From Sediminibacterium sp. (GTDB lineage Bacteria > Bacteroidota > Bacteroidia > Chitinophagales > Chitinophagaceae), in contig JAQBNJ010000246.1 of NCBI GenBank assembly GCA_028288645.1, positions 1-9,673 of the forward strand: DNA of 9,673 bases. The letters are read 5' to 3'. The notes under the pieces are model-generated. The model saw only the letters and a program-made list of their open reading frames with translations. It had not been told where the DNA came from and made no database searches. Positions within the stretch are counted from its first letter, which is position 1. The number at the start of each line of letters is the position of its first letter. A program made the position numbers and the translations under genes. Positions 5,520-9,673 of the stretch are shown here, piece after piece.

Positions 5520-6243
5520 CCACCGAACTCGGATGCCTCTCGCGCCCGCTTTTGAATTCGTCTATCGAAAAGATGAGATTGGTTTGAAAATAATTTTTCC
5601 ATGAAGGAACATTGGTGACTGATTGATCGAAGCGATTCAATACACCGGCTAAAACAGTAAAGTGTTTGTTGAATTGGTAACCTGCGCCGAGAAAGATCCT
5701 GTTCTGTTCAAAATAGGGCCGTTCGTTAGTTACAAATACTTCATTAAAAATACTTGTGTACCATGTTTTGTCTTTGATCTCTTTGTTATTCAACGGAACA
5801 ATTACATTGAGGCGATACCTGAACCGGTTGCGGTATCCGGCATTGGATGTGAAACGTTGCTCAATGCGATAACGGTGTTCGATCTTCACCCTGCCGATAT
5901 TATTGGTCAATACGAATTGTTCCCATATACGGAACTCATCATTTACAAATGGCTTTTTAAAATCGCCATCCGGCTGGAAAGTGGCATAGTGCCCCATCGC
6001 GAAAAGTATGGATGCAGTTTTTGGAAAATTATAACCTACACCCGCCTTGTATTCATAATAATTAAAATCATGAATGAGCTTCTGCGATCGCGCCTGCACT
6101 TCTCCAAATGCGTTCCATTGTTTATTGAATGTGATTTTTGCACTCACTACATTCCAGGTACCGAGCCCGTCGGTCTGTGCGCTTGCCTGTAAGGATAAAA
6201 GCAAAGCCACCGGGAAGATGGCTTTATAAAATCTGTTTCTCAT
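5515..6243 (-). CDS. DUF2490 outer-membrane beta-barrel protein
   Basis: The 242-residue protein starts with a signal peptide (MRNRFYKAIFPVALLLSLQASAQ, cleavage expected after ASA at residue 22). The ATG at 6243 is chosen; an in-frame GTG at 6261 would only add six residues before the signal peptide. The mature protein has alternating hydrophobic and polar strands rich in aromatic residues and Asn, with WNVVSAKITFNKQWNAFGEVQARSQ near the start and a run of Arg/Tyr-rich strands (KIEHRYRIEQRF, YRNRFRYRLNVIVPL) typical of DUF2490. It probably forms a barrel in the outer membrane; its function is not established in the family. The C-terminus (FKSGRERHPSSVD) is polar, and its last codon and stop overlap a 7-base repeat array, so the end may have been altered by the repeat. 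Confidence 0.85.
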   Translation of the reverse strand: MRNRFYKAIFPVALLLSLQASAQTDGLGTWNVVSAKITFNKQWNAFGEVQARSQKLIHDFNYYEYKAGVGYNFPKTASILFAMGHYATFQPDGDFKKPFVNDEFRIWEQFVLTNNIGRVKIEHRYRIEQRFTSNAGYRNRFRYRLNVIVPLNNKEIKDKTWYTSIFNEVFVTNERPYFEQNRIFLGAGYQFNKHFTVLAGVLNRFDQSVTNVPSWKNYFQTNLIFSIDEFKSGRERHPSSVD

Positions 6244-6256
6244 ATTCAAAATAGTA

Positions 6257-6393
6257 GACACGAATTATCATGACACGAATTACCACGAATTGGCCACGAA
6301 TTTTTGAGATGGCTTCAATTTGGCTAATTCGTCTTTAATTCGTGTAATTCGTGTTCAAATTCGTGTTGGAATTCGTGTTCAAATTCGTGTTGG
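6257..6393. repeat. CACGAATT inverted repeat, copy C
   Basis: CACGAATT words at 6259-6301 face AATTCGTG words from 6326 to 6391. The centre TTTTTGAGATGGCTTC (6301-6316) and right arm are nearly those of copy B: 85 aligned bases without a gap (6283-6367 against 2763-2847) differ at three positions, all transitions. It fills the gap between the end of the E2 gene and the start of the DUF2490 gene, and would lie in the 5' leader or promoter region of the latter. Confidence 0.88.
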
Positions 6394-6402
6394 AAAATAG
6401 TT

Positions 6403-7944
6403 TTACAAATAGTGAAACCACTGTTTATCCGGATCCCATTTCTCAAATTCTTTCGCTACTTCCGATAAGAAACCCGCACCAATACTTCCATCCACAATTC
6501 TATGATCATAGCTAAGGGATAAATACATCATACTCCGTATACCGATTGTATCGCCATCTTTTGATTCTATCACTACTGCGCGTTTTTTGATAGCGCCTAC
6601 TGCAAGAATGGCTACTTGTGGCTGGTTAATGATCGGCGTACCCATCAAACTGCCGAATGTGCCTACATTGGTGAGCGTAAATGTTCCGCCTTGTGTATCA
6701 TCTGCTTTCAAACGGTTGTTGCGCGCAGCATCGGCAAGATTGTTTACTGCCTTGCTCAATCCAACAATATTTAATTGATCGGCTCCCTTGATCACAGGCA
6801 CGATCAGGTTACCTGTTGGCAGGGCAGTGGCCATACCGATATTGATATCTTTTTTGATGATGATATTATCTCCATCCAGTGAACAGTTGATCAGCGGGAA
6901 ACGTTTCATCACATTTACAATACATTCAACGAACATTGGGGTGAACGTGAGCTTGGTTCCTTCCCTTCTTTCAAATTCTTCTTTCACTTTACTGCGCCAT
7001 TGAACCATATGCGTAACATCGGCTTCAGCAAAACTGGTTACATGCGGACTGGTCTGCACACTGTTCACCATATGTTTGGCGATCAGTTTCCGCATCCTGT
7101 CCATTTCAACGATCTCTGTTATACCCGATAAAACAACGGTTGATGGATCAGATGATTTACCTGAGTAAGAAACAGGCGTGTAACTGCTGGTAATAATAGG
7201 TGATGCAGCAGATTTTGTTTCCGGCGCGGGTGTAATGATAATTGCCGGCTGCGTTACAGTTGTTTTTTCTGCAATAGGCGGAGGTGTATAAGCAGGAACG
7301 CTTCCCGCTTTTTTATCGGCTACGTATTGTAAAATATCTTTTTTGGTAACACGCCCTTCATTGCCTGTGCCCGGTATCCGTTCGAGTTCACTTAAGGCAA
7401 TATTTTCGCTGTTGGCGATATTCAACACCAGGGGCGAATAGAAGCGGTTGGCGATGGGTTTTTCAGAAAGCTCCGTAGTTGGTTGTTCGGGCTGCGGAGC
7501 TTCTTCCTGCGCAGGAGTATAAGGAATATCTGTTGTCGCGTAATAAGCTTCTGCTATCAGGGTCGGTGTTTCAAATTCCGGTGCAGCGGTCGCATTGGTT
7601 TCTGAAACAGGTACGGGTTTTTCAACTTCAGGTTCAGTCTCGGATGCAGCAACAGGTGATTCTGTTGCCGTATTTTCCTGTGGCTGAACTGTTTCGGTTC
7701 CATTGCTTGTATTGATACGTGCGATCACTGTACCGATCGGCACCACATCATTGATGTTGAATAAGATCTCTGTGATCACGCCCTCAGCAGTGGATGGAAC
7801 TTCACTGTCTACTTTGTCTGTCGCAATATCCAATACTGTTTCATCCTGTTGCACAGGATCGCCCACTTGTTTATGCCATTTGAGGATCGTGGCCTCCATG
7901 ATACTCTCGCCCAGTTTGGGCATCACTAGTTCAGCAATTGCCAT
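6403..7944 (-). CDS. 2-oxo acid dehydrogenase E2 subunit (dihydrolipoamide acyltransferase)
   Basis: The 513-residue protein has the classic three-part layout. A lipoyl domain (residues 3-77) carries the lipoate-accepting Lys44 in ATDKVDSEVP. A peripheral-subunit (E3/E1) binding domain lies at about 168-208 (NRFYSPLVLNIANSENI to VTKKDILQYV). The catalytic domain (about 275-510) holds the active-site motif DHRIVDG with His481 and Asp485. Long Pro/Glu/Thr-rich linkers (82-165 and 212-272) separate them. It passes acyl groups from E1 to CoA via swinging lipoyl-lysine. The family covers pyruvate, 2-oxoglutarate and branched-chain complexes; MPKLGESIMEATI does not decide among them, though a pyruvate or branched-chain role is likely. 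No E1 or E3 gene is adjacent, so partners are encoded elsewhere. The ATG at 7944 is preferred to a TTG at 7980, whose extra codons are repeat sequence. Confidence 0.93.
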   Translation of the reverse strand: MAIAELVMPKLGESIMEATILKWHKQVGDPVQQDETVLDIATDKVDSEVPSTAEGVITEILFNINDVVPIGTVIARINTSNGTETVQPQENTATESPVAASETEPEVEKPVPVSETNATAAPEFETPTLIAEAYYATTDIPYTPAQEEAPQPEQPTTELSEKPIANRFYSPLVLNIANSENIALSELERIPGTGNEGRVTKKDILQYVADKKAGSVPAYTPPPIAEKTTVTQPAIIITPAPETKSAASPIITSSYTPVSYSGKSSDPSTVVLSGITEIVEMDRMRKLIAKHMVNSVQTSPHVTSFAEADVTHMVQWRSKVKEEFERREGTKLTFTPMFVECIVNVMKRFPLINCSLDGDNIIIKKDINIGMATALPTGNLIVPVIKGADQLNIVGLSKAVNNLADAARNNRLKADDTQGGTFTLTNVGTFGSLMGTPIINQPQVAILAVGAIKKRAVVIESKDGDTIGIRSMMYLSLSYDHRIVDGSIGAGFLSEVAKEFEKWDPDKQWFHYL

Positions 7945-7958
7945 AGTTTGTTTTATAG

Positions 7959-8030
7959 AGCTTTTAGCTGTTAGCTGCAAGCTGTTAGTCTATATTTTTG
8001 CTAAAAGCTAATACCTAAATGCTAATAGCT
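7959..8030. repeat. TTAGC 7-base inverted repeat in the E2 gene leader
   Basis: The left arm (7959-7988) is a series of 7-base words such as TGTTAGC and TGCAAGC. The right arm (8001-8030) is a series such as GCTAAAA, GCTAATA, CCTAAAT, GCTAATA. The arms are 30 bases each and pair at about 21 positions; mismatches fall mostly at the variable positions of the words. The hairpin lies between the probable E2 promoter and the E2 ATG, so it would be transcribed in the leader. Confidence 0.8.
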
Positions 8031-8040
8031 TTCTTCCCTG

Positions 8041-8048
8041 CAAATGTA
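8041..8048 (-). promoter_or_regulatory. -7 promoter box of the E2 gene
   Basis: Read on the minus strand, TACATTTG matches TAnnTTTG exactly, and the bases that follow (CAGGG) resemble those after the prfB box. TTCG lies 18 bases upstream (8070-8067) as a possible -33 element. It lies in the 46-base stretch between the cinA stop and the TTAGC repeat, about 97 bases before the E2 ATG. Confidence 0.55.
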
Positions 8049-8076
8049 TCGGTTGCCCTTCAAAAACGAACACCCG

Positions 8077-9333
8077 TTAGGATGTTTCAATGATAAAGAT
8101 ACGTAAAAGGTTCAGCGCATTGTTGGATGTGAGTTCAATGTTTCTTGCCCTGTCGAACCGGAAATTGAACAGTTTGGTTTGCACCCTGTCTTTATTGGCT
8201 ACGGCCACCCAGACCATGCCCACCGGTTTTTCATTTGTGCCGCCTTCCGGGCCCATGATACCGCTTACTGCGATGGCATAATCCGTTTGCATCAGTTCAA
8301 GTACGGACTTTGCCATCTGCTGTACAGTTGCTTCACTAACGGCACCTGCGGTTTGCAGGGTCTCATCGGTTATATGCAATACTTTTTGTTTTACACTGTT
8401 ATCATAACTCACCACGCTTCCTTTATAATAAGCAGAAGCCCCGGCATGACTCGTGATCATCCGCGCAATATTACCTCCGGTACAACTTTCTGCTGTTGCG
8501 AGTGTCTGGTCTCTTTCTTTTAATAAACGGCCGACAACCAGTTCCAAAGGAAGATCTTCATCAATCACAAGGAATTCTTTTACTCTTTCTTTAAAGAGGC
8601 TGAATTGCGCATCGACCTCTTTTTGGAGATTGCTTTTATCAGATCCAAATCCTGTCAAACGCATTCTTACCATGCCGTAGTTCGGGAGATAGGCGAGCTT
8701 GATATGTAATGGAAGCGCTTCTTCAATATCCTGTACAAGATCAGCGAGAGATGATTCGCCGATTCCTGCCGTCAACAAAGTTCTGTGTTCGATGAACCCG
8801 GTTTGAAAAAGATCAGGTATGATGGGGATCACTTTGTTCGTCATGATCCATTTCATTTCATGCGGCACACCGGGCAAAGAGATAAAGATCTTTCCGTCTT
8901 TTTTGAACAGCATACCGGGAGCGGTTCCTTTTTCATTAGGTAGAACCGTACAGGTATCCGGTACTTCGGCCTGTTTGGCATTCCGTTCACCCATTGGCCG
9001 TTTGAACACCCGTTCAAAGATCGTTTTGATATGATCCAATGTAGGTTGATCTGTTATCATTTTACCACCGAAATAATCGCAGAGCAGGGGTTTCGTAATA
9101 TCATCGGCTGTGGGGCCCAGTCCGCCGGTGATGAGTATGAGTGATGCATGTTTGCTTTCCTCATCCAAAGCCTGCCAGATATCTTCCCTCACATCGCCCA
9201 CTGCTAGACGGTGTTTAATGCTGATGCCGACCTTGTTGAGTTCCTGGGCCATCCAGGCGCTGTTGGTATCAATCACCTGCCCGATCAGTAATTCATCTCC
9301 AATGGTAATGATGGATGCAAAAACTTTTTCCAT
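8077..9333 (-). CDS. cinA: CinA-family protein (nicotinamide mononucleotide deamidase with MoCF-like domain)
   Basis: At 418 residues this is a full-length two-domain CinA. The N-terminal molybdopterin-binding-like domain (about 1-250) shows ASIITIGDELLIGQVIDTNS at 6-25, TGGLGPTADDITK at 69-81 and SLPGVPHEM at 152-160; in related proteins it has ADP-ribose pyrophosphatase activity. The C-terminal PncC domain (about 265-418) shows AESCTGG at 281-287, with Ser283 as the probable nucleophile, and SGIMGPEGGTNEKPVG at 357-372. It converts nicotinamide mononucleotide to nicotinic acid mononucleotide in pyridine-nucleotide salvage. The ATG at 9333 is preceded by a purine-rich GGAAA but no true Shine-Dalgarno sequence. 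It points the same way as the downstream E2 gene but is separated from it by that gene's own promoter, so an operon is not required. All key motifs are intact. Confidence 0.94.
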   Translation of the reverse strand: MEKVFASIITIGDELLIGQVIDTNSAWMAQELNKVGISIKHRLAVGDVREDIWQALDEESKHASLILITGGLGPTADDITKPLLCDYFGGKMITDQPTLDHIKTIFERVFKRPMGERNAKQAEVPDTCTVLPNEKGTAPGMLFKKDGKIFISLPGVPHEMKWIMTNKVIPIIPDLFQTGFIEHRTLLTAGIGESSLADLVQDIEEALPLHIKLAYLPNYGMVRMRLTGFGSDKSNLQKEVDAQFSLFKERVKEFLVIDEDLPLELVVGRLLKERDQTLATAESCTGGNIARMITSHAGASAYYKGSVVSYDNSVKQKVLHITDETLQTAGAVSEATVQQMAKSVLELMQTDYAIAVSGIMGPEGGTNEKPVGMVWVAVANKDRVQTKLFNFRFDRARNIELTSNNALNLLRIFIIETS

Positions 9334-9441
9334 AGGTTTCCGGCTTGCGCTTAATTTTAATGCAAGGTAATACCAATCGGGTGAAGAGTTTTGAGTGATT
9401 GATTTATTCGTTCACCATGCGAATACACGATTGTTACCTTC

Positions 9442-9594
9442 TGCCACGAATTACACGAATTGGCACGAATTTTAGTCGCTGCTGTTGTTATTACCTGCAA
9501 CTTATCGGAATGCTGCTGAGTGATACAAGTGGTAAGATCAGCAACGACGAAACTTATCGGCAAAAATTCGTGCCAATTCGTGTAATTCGTGGCA
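9442..9594. repeat. CACGAATT inverted repeat, copy D, with perfect 32-bp ends
   Basis: The 32 bases at 9442-9473 have an exact reverse complement at 9563-9594. The 89-base centre holds a second, imperfect inverted pair (GTCGCTGCTGTTGTTATTACC near 9475-9495 against 9532-9549) and a direct repeat ACTTATCGG near both ends. The whole 153-base block could fold into one long hairpin, like a miniature transposable element. It lies in the divergent gap between cinA and the gene starting at 9633. Its arms lack the GTCTTT interruption shared by copies A, B and C. Confidence 0.9.
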
Positions 9595-9603
9595 AAAAGA
9601 ATG

Positions 9604-9611
9604 AATCTTTG
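9604..9611 (+). promoter_or_regulatory. Possible -7 box of the gene at the right edge
   Basis: AATCTTTG matches TAnnTTTG at five of six fixed positions, 21 bases before the ATG at 9633. It sits inside a 7-bp inverted repeat (ATGAATC at 9601-9607, GATTCAT at 9611-9617), which could be an operator or chance. No clear -33 element with standard spacing is seen. Confidence 0.3.
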
Positions 9612-9632
9612 ATTCATCTTGAAAATCATACA

Positions 9633-9673
9633 ATGAAAAGACTTTACTGGTTTACCTGTTTATTGCTTTATTC
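9633..9673 (+). CDS. Start of an exported protein (3' end outside window)
   Basis: The frame opens with ATG and encodes MKRLYWFTCLLLY before the window ends. Two basic residues followed by a hydrophobic stretch look like the beginning of a signal peptide or membrane anchor. Only 13 complete codons are visible, so neither the family nor the length can be judged. It is divergent from cinA. Confidence 0.5.
   Translation, partial: MKRLYWFTCLLLY

Noticed and set aside
5360..5602. 80-codon minus-strand reading frame with repeated GYWILDA units
   Set aside because: The protein repeat is only the translation of the 7-base ATCCAGT array and overlaps the DUF2490 gene.
5662..6192. 176-codon plus-strand frame opposite the DUF2490 gene
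   Set aside because: It is antisense to a gene with a clear signal peptide and barrel pattern, and its own translation is Cys-rich and shows no domain.
7945..7980. Extended N-terminus of the E2 protein from a TTG at 7980
   Set aside because: The extra codons are TTAGC repeat words, the start would be TTG, and MAIAELVMPKLGES is the usual start of the lipoyl domain.
695..9594. Retron or diversity-generating retroelement as source of the repeats
   Set aside because: No reverse transcriptase, variable-protein gene or adenine-specific substitution pattern is seen in this window.
9357..9629. 90-codon minus-strand reading frame across repeat copy D
   Set aside because: Its sequence is the translation of CACGAATT words (NYTNWHEF, ANSCNSWQ), has no start signal and no domain, and overlaps the cinA upstream region.

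Overview
The window looks like a chromosomal piece of a Bacteroidota bacterium, most likely from the Chitinophagaceae or a close relative. The reasons are the gene families (DUF2027-Smr protein, PepSY-like exported protein, DUF2490 outer-membrane protein), the exact TAnnTTTG promoter boxes upstream of rnpB, prfB and the E2 gene, the near absence of Shine-Dalgarno sequences before start codons, and the moderate GC content. The taxon is inferred from these traits, not from a database search.

Layout, left to right: the 3' part of an APC-family amino acid permease (+); a 376-base gene-free stretch full of repeats; a DUF2027/Smr-domain protein (+); a small exported PepSY-like protein (+); the RNase P RNA gene rnpB (+); prfB for release factor 2 (+), which is read only through a programmed +1 frameshift at an in-frame TGA; then four genes on the minus strand: a conserved protein of unknown function, a DUF2490 outer-membrane barrel protein, the E2 subunit of a 2-oxo acid dehydrogenase, and cinA. 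At the right edge the first codons of an exported protein begin on the plus strand. Most genes are housekeeping or conserved Bacteroidota genes and do not form one pathway. No phage, CRISPR, toxin-antitoxin or defence gene was seen.

The unusual content lies between the genes. Nearly every intergenic gap holds one of two kinds of low-complexity inverted repeat. The first kind is built of tandem 7-base words (families around AATTAGT, ATTCAAC, TTAGG/TTAGC, AAGAATT and ATCCAGT). The word differs from gap to gap, but the 7-base period is constant, and four of the six sites carry an inverted partner arm in the same gap. The second kind is built of CACGAATT/AATTCGTG words spaced about 9 to 15 bases apart. 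It has four copies, two of which (around 2763 and 6283) match at 82 of 85 positions without a gap. Several 7-base arrays start exactly at or within one base of a stop codon: the permease, prfB, the unknown protein and the DUF2490 gene. One array lies between the likely promoter and the start codon of the E2 gene. These arrays are the best candidate for an undescribed element family in this window.
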